A stretch of DNA of 64,000 bases. Source: Nageia nagi. Taxonomy: Eukaryota > Pinophyta. Both the position numbers and the translations under genes were made by a program. The stretch lies in assembly GCA_050084985.1 (NCBI GenBank), contig JBITNC010000001.1, positions 11,470,001-11,534,000 on the forward strand. Reading direction: 5' to 3'. Shown in pieces: positions 1-11,239 of the stretch. A model generated the notes under the pieces. That model was not told the DNA's origin. It worked only from the letters and a program-made list of their open reading frames with translations, and made no database searches. The stretch's first letter is position 1. Each line of letters opens with the position of its first letter.

Positions 1-595
1 GAAATTGCAATTTTGAAGAATGCTCTAAAAGATCCTCAAGATTCATGTCAAACTCCTCTTCTTTAATATCATATTCCTCCCAAGGTGGGGGTGAAGACAT
101 CAAGGTGTCTAACTCTAGGAGGTCATATGATTTAGCATAGGATGTTGCATCAAGGCCTTTGGCATTAATACTCAATTCATCACTTAGCAAATTGGATTCA
201 TTAGGTTCGATAGTCTCGAAAGGAGATGCACAACAAGATTTTAATTTGATGAGATGTGTCAGTGAGTTTTCAATCTTTATGATGGGCTCATTATTTTCAG
301 TGCCAAACTCATCCCATGATGAGGGTGAAGGAATGGAAGAACTATACTCTAGCTCTTCATGGGATCTAACAAGGCTTTCCAAGGATTGAAGAAGAGGTAT
401 GGTACATTGTTCTTTCTTTGCTAAATATGCTAAAAGCTTTTCAATGTCAATACAAAAATCATTCTTCACGATCTCAGAAGTAGAATAAGTATCTAAGGTT
501 GACTTGGCAAGATGTGAACATAGTCTTTGTATTTTTGGTTTTACTTTGATAGAAAATGGAACATAATTCAAAAGTACAACCAAAACAAACCTCAT
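1..595 (-). CDS. Uninterrupted partial ORF of unknown function in the left-edge element
   Basis: Reading leftward from an ATG at 595-593, the frame stays open for 198 codons to the window edge with no stop; I checked it line by line. The predicted protein starts with a hydrophobic stretch, then becomes acidic and rich in Ser, Pro and Glu, with a segment like SSPPPWEEYDIKEEEFD near the edge. No zinc knuckle or catalytic motif is visible. It lies about 1.5 kb downstream of the primer-binding site and LTR at 2070-2938, on the same strand, so it is probably the first ORF of that retrotransposon: gag, or an extra ORF before gag as in some Tat/Ogre elements. Nearly every other long frame in the window is broken by stops, so this element is probably young. 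The upstream start is not certain. I do not recognise the family. Confidence 0.5.
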   Translation of the reverse strand, partial: MRFVLVVLLNYVPFSIKVKPKIQRLCSHLAKSTLDTYSTSEIVKNDFCIDIEKLLAYLAKKEQCTIPLLQSLESLVRSHEELEYSSSIPSPSSWDEFGTENNEPIIKIENSLTHLIKLKSCCASPFETIEPNESNLLSDELSINAKGLDATSYAKSYDLLELDTLMSSPPPWEEYDIKEEEFDMNLEDLLEHSSKLQF

Positions 596-779
596 AATGA
601 TAAAATTATTTTAAGGCCTTATAAAATGCATTTAAACAAGTAAAATGCATTGATGCATACTACCCTCCCCAACATTCATGTCCATTTATTTATCTTATCT
701 TAATGTGATGCAATAAAAAGTTTATTTTAAATAAACTTTGACCTTAATAAACCCTGCTATTCTTTTTAATTATAATGCA

Positions 780-1350
780 ATTCATTATCCAACCTCTTAA
801 TGATGTTCATTAACTCCTTCCAGCTGTGGAAGTTTTATATGTGATAAATTTCCTCTTTTTACTAGTCACATATCTCTTCGACCTCCAATGGAGTAGTAAG
901 AGTAGACTTAATAAAAAGCCATTAAGTGTGGATAAATTAATTAAGTTAGGTTCAATTATTCTTCCAAGAGTCACCTCCCTTTGACCTCCAATGGAGTGGT
1001 AAAGGCAGACCACTTTAAGAGTGTCAATGTGAAGTAAATTTCCAAATAAAATGTGAATAAATTTTACCTCTTTCACTTAACTTATTTCTAATCACTTAGG
1101 ATCGCTTGAAGTGCAAAAGTGAGAGCATACTTCATTAAGTGAAAGTACTTAGTGTATTCGAATCCCCCTAATTTATTAACCTTTTAATGTGATTTGTACT
1201 ACCCAAAAACCCAATTTATTTCCTTAAGTTCATTCTAAATTAAGTGTGATTCATTTACCTCTTCCAATTGTGGAAGTATTATGTGTAGTAAATTACCTCC
1301 TCTTACTAGTAAGAGGTCATTATGTGTAGATAAATTACCTAATTAATGAT
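780..1350. repeat. Diverged leader repeats
   Basis: Several phrases recur at irregular spacing. Examples are 'tgtggaagt.ttat.tgt' near 822 and 1269, 'gacctccaatggagt.gta' near 880 and 984, and 'gatcgcttgaag..caaa' near 1101, which returns at about 1415 and 1544 in the tandem block that follows. These look like old copies of the same unit that was later duplicated cleanly at 1351-1607. Confidence 0.5.
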
Positions 1351-1607
1351 AGTGTGAGTGTGAAAGAAAAGAAAAGTTAATTACCCCTTCTTATCAAGTC
1401 TATTCTGGTCACCTTAGATCACTCGAAGCATAAAGGGAGAGCATAAGTAGACAAGATAAAAAGTATTAATGTGTATGTAGTGTGAATGTGAAAGAGAAGA
1501 AAAATTAATTACTCCTTCTTATCAAGTCTATTCTGGTCACCTTAGATCGCATGAAGCGCAAAGGCAGAGCATAAGTAGACAAGATAAAAAGTATTAATGT
1601 GTATGTA
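1351..1607. repeat. Tandem duplication, about 128 bp x 2
   Basis: The unit beginning 'agtgtgagtgtgaaaga' at 1351 is repeated beginning 'agtgtgaatgtgaaaga' at 1480. Both copies end in 'gtattaatgtgtatgta' (to 1479 and 1607). The copies differ by only a few substitutions and one indel, so the duplication is recent relative to the older related units at 780-1350. Confidence 0.85.
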
Positions 1608-2069
1608 CCCTTCACCCAAAACATGAAAATAAATACATACCATTATACATAAAACAAATTAATAAAAAAAATGCATTTAATCTTTTCTACCCATTCTTAT
1701 ATGCACTCTAGGCAAAGGAATCACACTCAAAAATATTTTTCCATAACATAATTTTATTTTATTCTTTCAAAAATAACAAAAAGAGACAAAAATGACCTAG
1801 TAAGAGTCGTTGGTATTTAGACAGAGAACCTGGCATTTAGTGATAGTCATTGAGTTCGATTCCAGTCACTGGCATTTAGTCTAGATTAATTACAAAATGC
1901 TGGCATTCCTACTGAGTCATCAACGTTCAATTTCGATCGCTGGGTTTCTACAACAAATTCCTAAAAAAGCACAGAACCTGAAATTTGTAGTACACAAAAA
2001 AATCCAAAAAACTAGAGAATAGAAAGGTAGAATCATAAATAAAAAATCTCCCTCTCAATAACGGAGGGG

Positions 2070-2086
2070 CCCTCCTTCTAGCACCA
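2070..2086 (-). promoter_or_regulatory. Primer-binding site of the left-edge element
   Basis: On the minus strand TGGTGCTAGAAGGAGGG follows the LTR end after a 3-nt spacer. TGG is the complement of a tRNA CCA tail, and its place just inside an LTR ending in ...CA is diagnostic. I do not assign the primer tRNA. Confidence 0.6.
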
Positions 2087-2089
2087 GAA

Positions 2090-2938
2090 TGTTGCAACAA
2101 AATTGAGGTAGAATATAGAATAAAATAAAATAAAAATTATTCTTCAATCTTCATTGAACCTCAAATTATATAACATAGATAGATATGTTGTAATTGCAAA
2201 ATGATATTCAATCTCAGTTCAAACTACAATTTGCCCTTCGAAGGGACTTTTACAAATGCTATGTGTGAAAATAAAGAGTATTAAATCTTCATTGTTTTGA
2301 GTTTGCTTACTTCTTCCCTTGATATGAGCAACCTGTAAATCCTACACACATGCAAAAGATAATAACATCAAAGCATCTATGTATGACATTGCATTGAATT
2401 GAAACTAGCATAAAACAATAAAATGTATGAGCTCACAAGATTTTGGTAGCATTACCCTACTTCAAAAATGGGTTCAATTAGGGTCCATATCGCTTTGTTT
2501 TGGCTTATGTTTATAGATTTTGAATGAGATGTTTCAAGGCTGGTAAGAGGAAGTGAACAGCCACCGTAGGTCGTAACTAACCCCCTCTATCCACCTCATC
2601 TTGGAGAAACGAAGCATTTCAACTTCCTTTTGCTATTTTGGCTTCTATTTGGCTATTACAGAGTCCTCGGCATTTGGATGTCGAATGCCGACGACTAGCT
2701 CAAAACATCGGCGTTTCAAGGTGAACGCCTATGACTGGTTAACAGTTTTATAACAACATTAAAATGATCGTCAAAAAGTCAATTTTTATCGAAAATGGGT
2801 CATGTGACCACTCGTTTTGTATGTATTCGATGAGAGCTATCCAATAATGGAGTTTTAAGCTTATTTGAGGCTTATATAAAGAGTTATGATTATTTCAATG
2901 TTTACTTGGTTAAAGAGGGACATTTTTAGGTGTCTACA
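2090..2938 (-). mobile_element. 5' LTR (about 849 bp) of a minus-strand gypsy-type element
   Basis: Read on the minus strand the LTR begins TGTAGACACCTAAAAATG at 2938 and ends ...GTTGCAACA at 2090, giving TG...CA termini. The start resembles the LTR starts of the Tat-like family found elsewhere in the window (TGTAGATGCCT.AAAATGAA). The primer-binding site just to the left fixes the orientation, with the body running off the left edge. The sister LTR and its target duplication lie outside the window; the right flank is 'catat' at 2939-2943. A TATATAAG sequence lies near 2873-2880, only about 60 bp from the LTR start, so its role as promoter is doubtful. Confidence 0.7.
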
Positions 2939-2944
2939 CATATA

Positions 2945-5900
2945 TCTCAAATCCTTCTCAACTATGATTATCTTGGTTTGGGAGTAATGGAAACTATATC
3001 TTTCTTAGTTAAGAATCTCAGCCTACTCTACATTTTTTCAATAACTGACCTTGGTATATTTAGAGCCAATTGGTGGAGAGTGGTTTGCATGTTGAACTAT
3101 TTGATGGCTTGTAGTGTATATTCTTTTAACAAATGTAAGTGTGATAAAGATAACATCCTTTCTCAAATGTGTTCCATTAGGGATTTTTTGAAACCATTTA
3201 TGAGCAATAATATTTTTGAGTTATCATCAGATAATACTTTGTTACCTACTATAATGATTTGTAATTCAACCTCAACCTACTTAACCTTTTTGCCATCTAT
3301 AATTGTAGCCTGAGCTTTAAGATATTGTATGATTTGATTTTTAATATTTAGTTCAACCTTTGTTTCTATAAAGCCCTTCTCAAATTCTAACTTTTGCTTA
3401 TCAAGTTTTGTAAGTAGGTCTTTATTTTTATTCTATAATCCAACCACTATTTTGTCTTTAAGGGACCAATATTTTTTATATTGACCTATTTTATTATTCA
3501 ATCGATCTATTTTAGTCTCCATTGCTTGAAGACTTTTACCAATCATCATTGAAGTATTTACAAGGAATCTAGATTGATTTATTACCCAAGCACTTTGCAT
3601 ACTTACATCAATGATATCCATGGGAGTAGTATCTAGTTGTCCTTCTTTGAAAGATATTTATGTTATCTTAATATCTCCTATTTCTATTACCTTACTCAAA
3701 ATTCTTGACTATTAGTCATGAAGAATAAGAGTTTTATCAACAAAAATTGTCTAATCAATGGATTCTATAATTTGCATAGAAAAAATTGATTTAATCTCCT
3801 CTTTGGAGGTTATAGAAATTAAATAATGAAGATTATTTACACCTAAAGTGGACACTATGACCTATTGAGTAGGTTTTGATTACTTTGAAGGTGTACAATC
3901 TTGAATTTCTATTTCTTTTTCTAATTCTTCCATGATCTTATCTTTATCATCGATCTTGTCCATTAAGTCATCATATCCTTTCTTTTGGGATTCATCATCA
4001 TCATCATCACTCGGTATAGCTTTGAGTGCAACTGCTATAGAGCTTCCCACTCCAAGTACATTTCCCCTACCTTGTTGAATTTCCATGTGTTCTATTTCTA
4101 GGACTTCTTCTTTTTGTGAGACTTCCTCTTTTTATGGGACTTCCTCCTAAGTAGCAATTTTTATATTTTGAGGCTCTCATAATTCCTTTACATAAAATAT
4201 TTCTACCTCTTTTTTTGCAACCTCTAACATCACTTCTATAACTTTAGCAGATGGAGGTGCAGTCCTTTACGATATGGGTTGTGTAGTGTAGGGTTTCTTT
4301 ACTAGTTTTTTTTCTTTTTTGAGGTCTATTATTTTTGAGTAAGGGTTTGAATTCTCCTTTTTTTTTAAAGATGAATCCCAAGAATTAATTGCAATATCTA
4401 AGGGGTTTTGTTCTCCCTTATTGGCAAGATATTCTAAGCTAAATGGTTGTCTAACCTATATCTATCCCACTCCTATAACTATTTTTCCTTGAAACCTAGG
4501 GGAAAGAGGCTGGCCCAAATCTAGCAAAGGATTATCAAAACTTATCATATTTGAATTTCTCAAATAATTCATTTTCAATATGATATATCTTTGTTTTGTG
4601 TTCAAATCTAAACCTTATGAAATAATGAATTTTATTGGGGCCTCAACCCAAATCTATTAGCTAGGTGAGAACATCTAGGTTGAAGGAAAACTCTTATCAC
4701 TTATTTTCTTAGCTCCTATATTTTTGTATCCCCTCAAGGGTCATCCATGCCTTGTTCAAGGTTGTAAATTCCCATTTTGGATACACTTCTACTTCTTGCT
4801 CAATTTTATTTACAAAATATTCTACATGAAGTCTATACACATGGGCAAAGGTTGGGCACTTCTTACTTGACCTTATTATTTTTGTCATCTCCTCTAAAGG
4901 GTCATACATCCAAGGGGCTTCTACCATATCTAGTTTAAAATTTTGTACAATAAATTCTGTTATACTATCTTTACAACCTAATTCTAAAAGAGTGAAATTT
5001 TCAATAGAAGTTGGTATATCTAAAATGGATTTGAAATTACCCTCAAACCCATACTTGGTCTCTATGGCACATATTTTCTTACCTATCTCTATGGAATATA
5101 GTTGAGGAGTTACATACCTTGGAAATAAAAAGGATTTTTCAAAATACCCATACCTCATAATCATGGTAACTCTTTGAAAAAATACCAATCATTGACCTTA
5201 TTTTTTCCCTTAGCTTTTGAATAGCACTCTTATGTAGTCTGCTAGGGAGCCTTCCTGTCAAAATTTGTACTATTATTGCATAAAATTTATCCATGAACTT
5301 GTAATATGATCCATGCAACTTGCTAAGATTGGAACCCTCAAATCAATTAGTATTAGTATAGTACTTGGATTTGCCAGCTAAATTGGTAGTCATACCTCCA
5401 TAAGTTTATCAAGGTTTTGATGTGCTAGGAGCCACCAAAGATATGAAGAGTATTTGAAGTCTAATTTTTCAATTTTGAAAATACATCTTTTTATCTCACT
5501 ATAAATAAAGGCTAAGAATCATAGCAGATGTGTGCCCTTGATATTATAAGCCATATGCACCATGGTTTCATTTCCTTCTATTTGAGTTTTCTTCTCCATA
5601 ATAACTGCTAGTATCTACAACACCTCTTTATCCCTCTTCCTTTCAAATAGAGCTATTTCATAGCTTGGACTAGAGTTGTTTTTTCTACTTCCCTAATATA
5701 TTTCATCAATATAGTTAGTCATTTCATCTTCATGTTTATAAAAATCACCTTTCTCTCTTTTTAGATCTATCTATTTCCTCACATGGAAAGTCTAATAAGC
5801 TAGAATAGCAAATGCTTGAAGAAAAGAATTAGAAGAGTAGTCAAGTATTACTTCAAATTTTGGTTTTGACTCTTCTCCCTACTCTTAGTCTTTGAATATT

Positions 5901-6304
5901 CCTATTTCATGACCTTGTTGGTTATTCCTATGTGCCATTGAATATAATAGCTCGAGGTAGGTGAACAAGTCATAGGGCATATAATAAGCTAGGCCCTATG
6001 TAATCATGATGTCTCTCTTTGCATATGCTAAAGATTTTCCTTTTTGGCAACTTTGGGATTCATATGTTGTAAAGGATGTGATTCAAAGGATGAGATTGGG
6101 GTCATCCCTCCATGTATCAATGTGGTTCATCAGTCCCATCTCAGTACAGTGCACCTCTGAAGCATTCTTGAGGTATTCCTCTTGAATGGCAATTAGATTG
6201 GCATCCACTTGTTCTAATTTAGGTAGAGTTGATGGTTTGGAAGTCATCATGGAGTCAACAATATTTTTAGAACCTTTGTTTTGCATTTGGGACTTGAAAT
6301 CCAT
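2945..6304 (-). pseudogene. Decayed long ORF of unknown function downstream of integrase (env position)
   Basis: From an ATG at 6304 a minus-strand reading frame can be followed leftward for about 1,000 codons across several stops and frameshifts. Better-preserved pieces are 6304-6083, about 6000-5750, 5640-5400 (with YSSYLWWLLAHQN), 5188-4709 (159 codons open), 4086-3880 and 3621-3433. The C-terminal third is charged, with a DDDDD run and a heptad-like Lys/Glu-rich segment suggesting coiled coil. No transmembrane pair, furin-like site or catalytic motif is evident, so there is no positive evidence for an envelope protein. Position and strand link it to the pol genes at 6820-10980. Continuity of sensible protein over about 3 kb argues that it was once translated. 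Function unknown. Confidence 0.55.
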
Positions 6305-6819
6305 ACTCTTGTAAGGTCCTTCAACTCTATCTCTCTTTGCTTAATTCAACTCTACGAACACTATGCTCTAGTTACTATGGAAACATGTATGCTTGAAAAT
6401 GGCTAAGTGTTGAGTTAGAGGGTAAGCAAGATGTTTTATTCATCCAAGGTTTGTGATTAACATTAATTAATGGTAATTAATGCTTAGAATATCAAGATCT
6501 TACATTGTATAGATTAGATGTCAACAAGTTGGATATGTCAACTTGGAGCATGCCAATTATTAATTAGGGTAATAGTATGATAGTTTGAGAAATATAAGGA
6601 AATATTTCCTTAAATATTGGCCTATTCAGTTGATGGCTTAGCAATGAACTAACATTAATCCTACATCATGCTAAATTAATTTCAACCATTAATGGTTACC
6701 TACTTTCTTGGAATCTATATCTAGATGTACAAGGCTTAAATTTTTTTTTTGAAATTATATACACTATATAGTTTCTAATGGGTGTTACAAAATTACCTTA
6801 TCACCTGGTAATGTTTCAA
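6305..6819. other. Spacer between integrase and the env-position ORF
   Basis: This is AT-rich DNA with no convincing reading frame on either strand. It separates the integrase C-terminal domain from the start of the unknown ORF and may have carried a splice acceptor or other signal for its expression. I see no clear motif. Confidence 0.3.
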
Positions 6820-7890
6820 ATAGATCCAATTAATAGGAATAAACTAATTCATTAAGACTTGATGATGTCTTATATTTTAAATGCATTACTTTTCATGACT
6901 TGAGTGATGATATAAGGCCTGCTCCAAAGAGAGTCAAATTTCTAGTGTCTTTCAGGCTTTGTTATCTCCTCATTCCATTTGATAATGATGTCACCTAGTT
7001 CAAACTTCACCTAAAAAATTTTTTCTTATCTAAACATTTCTTGATAATGTGCTAGCAATGTTAAAATGACTCATATGCTATATTTTTATCTTCTTCCAAC
7101 AACAAGAACTAATTATACCTAAATTGTAATGGCTCAAAGTCATGTTCCTCCATTTCTTATAGGGTTTTTAATATCAATAATTTAATATTTATTGGCAACA
7201 TAGGTATTTTACCATATACCAATGCATATGGAGATGTTTTCATTGCTGATTTAATGCTAATCCTATCTTCCCATAATGCAAAGTCCAATTATGTATGCCA
7301 CTATTTGGGATTCCCTTCAAATGTCCTTTTGATGATCTAGGTTAGGTTTTTATTAGTTGATTTAGCTTATCATTACCTTATGGGTAATAATTTGAAGAGA
7401 ATAACTAGTATATCCCATATTTAGCAACAAATTTTGACAAGTTACCTCCAATAAATGTTAGGCCATTGTTTGAGATAATAGTATGTGGGATTCCAAAGTG
7501 AGTGATTATTCTTTTGATCATTTTTATCACCACTTTTTGATCTACATTTTTACATGGCGTAGCTTCTATCCATGTAGTAAAGTAATTTGTTGCAATCAAT
7601 ATGAATTTATGGCCTATTGAGGAATTTGGGTTTATAACACCAATGAAGTTCATAACACATTATGGGAATGGTTCCTCAAATACCATAGATTGAAGAGGCA
7701 TAGCTTCTTACCTTCTTTTTCTCACAAATCTATTTCATTTTTCACATTCTTGGGCAATCTTGAATGAATATCAAAATATGGTGGATCAATAATACATGAC
7801 TTGTAATATTTTTGTTGTTGTAGTTGGTCCACTATAATGGTTGCCATAGAATTCATAATAAAATTCATGCAATATTTTTTGGGATTCATA
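6820..7890 (-). pseudogene. Ty3/gypsy integrase (decayed)
   Basis: The integrase inserts the cDNA into the genome. Visible on the minus strand are a remnant of the H2C2 zinc domain (about 7880-7700, with a HEF...GNH spacing and one surviving Cys region), the catalytic core at 7653-7405, which is open for 82 codons, and a C-terminal domain near 7010-6850 with KFDSLW.RPYIITQ, matching the KFD.LW.GPF pattern of gypsy integrases. In the core, GVINPNSSIGHKFILIATNYFTTW and the ISNNG motif are present. ISNNG replaces the usual TDNG, so the second catalytic Asp is lost. Just past 7405 the frame breaks, then continues with a YYPQGN phrase. Confidence 0.8.
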
Positions 7891-8269
7891 ATGAATCACA
7901 TAACTTAATAGGGTTTGATCAAAGTTCTTTCTATATATCCAATTATATATCATCACAAAATTTAGGGCATGAAGCTTGAATCTCTTCTAAAATCTATCTA
8001 GAGATTCAAGATATTTATCAGTTTGAAAATAAAAAATAACTTGTTTAATCTAATCACTTTCTTCACTAAATTGTTGGTCATCCTCTATAATAGCAATCAT
8101 ATGTGAATATTTAACTATATTTTCACATAGAGCCCTTCCTTTGATTAACTTGGTTGGTTTCATTTATATATCATATTTCATTATTTTAGTAATCCAACTA
8201 GCCTTTCTTTCATCTAAGTCTTCTTATATAATATAATTTCTTACATTGGATGGATAGTAAATATAAGGA

Positions 8270-8700
8270 TTATGTTGTGAGAGACATAATGCTTGAATTT
8301 ATTAAGTCACTTCATTATGAAAAACACTTGCTTTTCAATAAATGAGTACCTTGTTTGGTGTTGATGCAATGTTTGACTATAAAAAGCAATCTGATGTTCT
8401 TCTTTTTTATCATCTTTTTGTGCTAGAATTACAACAATACTTCTTTTTGCTTCAAAAGCATACATAATGAAATCTTTTGACATATCAAAATTTTTAAGTA
8501 TGAAAGCTTATATTATAGCCCTTTTAATTTTTTTAAAGGCTATTTTTGCTTCATTTGACCAAAAGAATACAACATATTTCTTTAGCATTGAAGTGTTGGA
8601 GATATAATCTTTAGAAAATCATTAATGAATTTTTAAACAAAATTGATTTGACCAAGAAATGATTGCAAGGCTTTCTTGTTGGAGGGGAGTGGAAATGCTT
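8270..8700 (-). pseudogene. Retroviral-type RNase H domain following RT (decayed)
   Basis: Minus-strand translation gives a recognisable RT-connected RNase H: FIMYAFEAKRSIVVILAQK, then a segment like IAFYSQTLHQHQTRYSFIEK, the usual 'S..L...E.RYS..EKE' pattern of gypsy elements. It directly follows the RT domain. Stops interrupt it on both sides. It degrades the RNA strand of the RNA-DNA hybrid during reverse transcription. This is the second RNase H of the element; the first, of different type, lies upstream of RT at 9810-10230. Confidence 0.7.
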
Positions 8701-8739
8701 CAATAGCTTTCATTATATTGGATCAATTGCTAATCCCTT

Positions 8740-9350
8740 ATTTAATACAATGTGGCCAAGTAATTTTCCTTGCTTAACCATAAAAACATATTTTTTTGGA
8801 TTAATTGAAATACCAAATTCTATGTATTTTTAAAAATTTGTCTAAGATGTTCCATATGATCCTTTCTACTCTTAGAGAATACTGTAATATCATCTAGATA
8901 GACTAAGATAATCATATTTATTAAGTCACCAAATACATGATCCATGACTCTTTGAAAAGTAGCTTCCACATTAGAAAGACCAAATGGCATTCTTTGAAAA
9001 GCAAATGTTCCCCATTTAGTTGTAAATGTAGTTTTGTATTGATCTTCATCTTTGACCTAAATTTGGTTAAATTCTTAGTAGCCATCAATCATTAAAAAGT
9101 AGCAAGCTTTAGATATTGTATACAATATCTATTCTATAGGTGTAAGATGATAATTATCTTTGAGAGACACTTGATTCAAATTTTTAAAATCAACACACAT
9201 CTGATTTGTCCAATTTTCTTTCGAATAGAAACTAGATTTGCAACTCAAAAAGAATATTTGATAGGATAAATAATTTTTGAATCAAGTAGCTTGATTAATT
9301 GTATGGTTGATTGGCCTTTGTGTTTGCCTATATGGGTTGACATCTAGTTC
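8740..9350 (-). pseudogene. Ty3/gypsy reverse transcriptase (decayed)
   Basis: Minus-strand translation shows the conserved CVDFKNLNQVSLKDNY motif near 9190, a degenerate LMIDGY.EFNQI (usual LDGYSGYNQI) near 9090, and the catalytic box YLDD near 8890 within ILVYLDDITVFS. The catalytic Asp pair is retained, but the frame carries stops and shifts, so the enzyme is dead. Upstream, between the aRNH and RT, is a linker containing RPS..D....WQVFDFDQHIMNFL, a phrase I associate with gypsy polyproteins of this kind. Confidence 0.85.
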
Positions 9351-9809
9351 AAGCTCAATTGTATGTTGGATAACACTCTTATCATATGTATTAAGATCAT
9401 CATAAGTTTAGGTAATGGATTTGGAGAACTCATGATAAATTTGAGATACAATAGTTTTTTCTTCATCAAAACACTTAACCTATCTTTATATATCTACCAA
9501 GTTCTATTTCCAACTCAACATAACTCTCCTTCTATATGGACAAGGATTTAGCTTTCTATACATCTTTTGAATCAAATAATCTTTCAAAAGAGAGTAATCA
9601 TTTTAGTATAACATTATTTTTGAGTTGGATAACATTAATTCTTGAAAATAGTCAAGTAATTCCTAAATACCAAAGTGTGAGCTACTAATTCATCCAATAA
9701 AAAGTTCATTATATGCTAATCAAAATCAAATACTTACCATAAATTTGTAGCATCATGTACTGAAGGCCTACATTGAACTTTAACTCCAAGAATACCTCTT
9801 ATATAATGA

Positions 9810-10230
9810 GTAGGATTATAACATGCCCCTTTACCAGCAAGTGCATTAGCTATTTAGTTGCACCTTCTAGGAATAAATATGAAATTGATAGCCAAGAATG
9901 ACTCCACTAAATCCCAAACTCTATTCATGTAGGTCTTCAAATAATGATGTTTTGCACTAATCTAGTTTTTAACTTTCTTTATGACCAATTTTGAATCATA
10001 ATGGATAATTAGGTAGCTAATGCCCATACTAATCACTTTATATAACCATAAACAAAGGGATTCATACTCAGCAACATTATTTGTATAAATCCATATGAAT
10101 CTAAAGGAGAATCTTTTCATATATCCTTTTGGAGATTTGAACATAACTCTAGCTCCACATACATGCTTACATCTATATCCATCAAAGTACATCATCCATA
10201 TCTCATGCTCCTTTTTAATTGTAATTGAGA
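9810..10230 (-). pseudogene. Archaeal-type RNase H (aRNH) located upstream of RT
   Basis: The segment 10195-9962 is open for 77 codons and matches the plant aRNH pattern: YFDGYRCKHVCGARVMFKSP at the start, then IYTNNVAEYESLCLWL (usual TNN.AEYEALI.GL), then HYDSKLVIKKV (usual GDS.LVI.Q). Past a stop it continues with a C-terminal IPRRCN.IANALA phrase. The catalytic residues D, E and D are visible. An additional aRNH marks the Tat lineage of plant Ty3/gypsy elements. In the Tat elements I know it follows the RT-linked RNase H, as in the element at 22231-30700; here it precedes RT. Confidence 0.8.
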
Positions 10231-10549
10231 TTAGCTATAAATCTTCATATAAATAATAATTACTTATGCCAACATCTATGTCCTAATAATTTAAATCATT
10301 TGCTAAAACAATTTCAATTTTTAGGAGTGATTCTCTAAGTGTATCCCTCTCAAATACTTCCATATGTTAGGGACCATTCAAAAATTTTGTTATATGATTG
10401 TTCTATGATTTTTTTAAGATGAACAATTTTTGTGCCATCATTTAGAATTTTTACTTATTTATTTTGGAAGGGAAGTAAAATATGAGTATATTCTAAAGCT
10501 AAGTATCTTCCCAATTTAGCAATGAATTCTCTAGATAAACATATTCCAA

Positions 10550-10980
10550 ACAAAGAAGAAAGATCAACCATAATGATATCTTGAATGAAAAAAATGTTAG
10601 AAAATGTATTTAAAGTTATTTAGACTCCTTTAACACTACCAATGATATATACAAAAGAAAAATCAAATTGTATGACACCATCAATACATCTTGTAATGTA
10701 CAATTTCATTTCATTTGCAACAGCTTTAAGAATTATAGTTATTACAACTCTAGTATCTATCATACAGTTATTTACTACCCAACTTTCTAATCTTAGAGAT
10801 AAATAGAATGGTGTGGGTCTTCTTATACCTATGGGAGCTAGAGGAACATCATTAGATATTGCAAAGATGACATTTTCTTCATTTACCTTTTTCTTACTAT
10901 TCATTAGTTTCAAGGCTTCTTGTAAAAGATCTAATTGATCTAGTATCTTTAATTCATCAAACATAGTCATCTTAGAAGGA
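10550..10980 (-). pseudogene. Gypsy aspartic protease (decayed)
   Basis: The 116-codon frame 10970-10620 has the retroelement protease layout: a basic linker, then VNNCMIDTRVVITIILKAVA, where the active-site triplet D-S/T-G has become D-T-R. The protease would cut the Gag-Pol polyprotein. It lies between gag and the aRNH. The loss of the Gly makes it inactive. Confidence 0.65.
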
Positions 10981-11239
10981 GTTTTCTTTAGTTATTTCAT
11001 AATATTATATGAAGTATATGGGATAAGCTTACTTGATTCTACTTATTGATATGTTTTGAATTATTGAGTAACTTTTTTATTTATGATAATCTATAATAAA
11101 AGGATACCTCAATGCATTAGGTCTTTCTTTCTTTGGGACTTGTTTTCTACCTGTAGTGAAGTTTGTTTTAGTAGGTACATTAGTACTTGAATTCTAAGAA
11201 ACATTACTTGGATGTGCCATGAATTTATCTTGTTAATTT

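Larger units (their letters stand above)
596..2089 (-). other. Untranslated leader of the left-edge LTR element
   Basis: This stretch lies between the primer-binding site and the open frame of the left-edge element. It has no convincing ORF. The part nearest the primer-binding site (about 1800-1950) repeats the phrase TGGCATTTAG or a close variant several times, in segments separated by 'cattgag/cactgg' phrases. The rest (780-1607) is a family of diverged and tandem repeats listed separately. Long repeat-rich leaders are common in large plant gypsy elements. Confidence 0.5.

Noticed and set aside
810-1076. Minus-strand 88-codon ORF
   Set aside because: It lies within diverged leader repeats and has no family features.
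2930-3313. Plus-strand 127-codon ORF
   Set aside because: It begins inside the LTR terminus without an ATG and lies opposite the decayed env-position ORF; no motif. Treated as a shadow.
2945-6304. Envelope glycoprotein
   Set aside because: Position fits, but I see no signal peptide, fusion peptide or membrane anchor, so I call it an ORF of unknown function.
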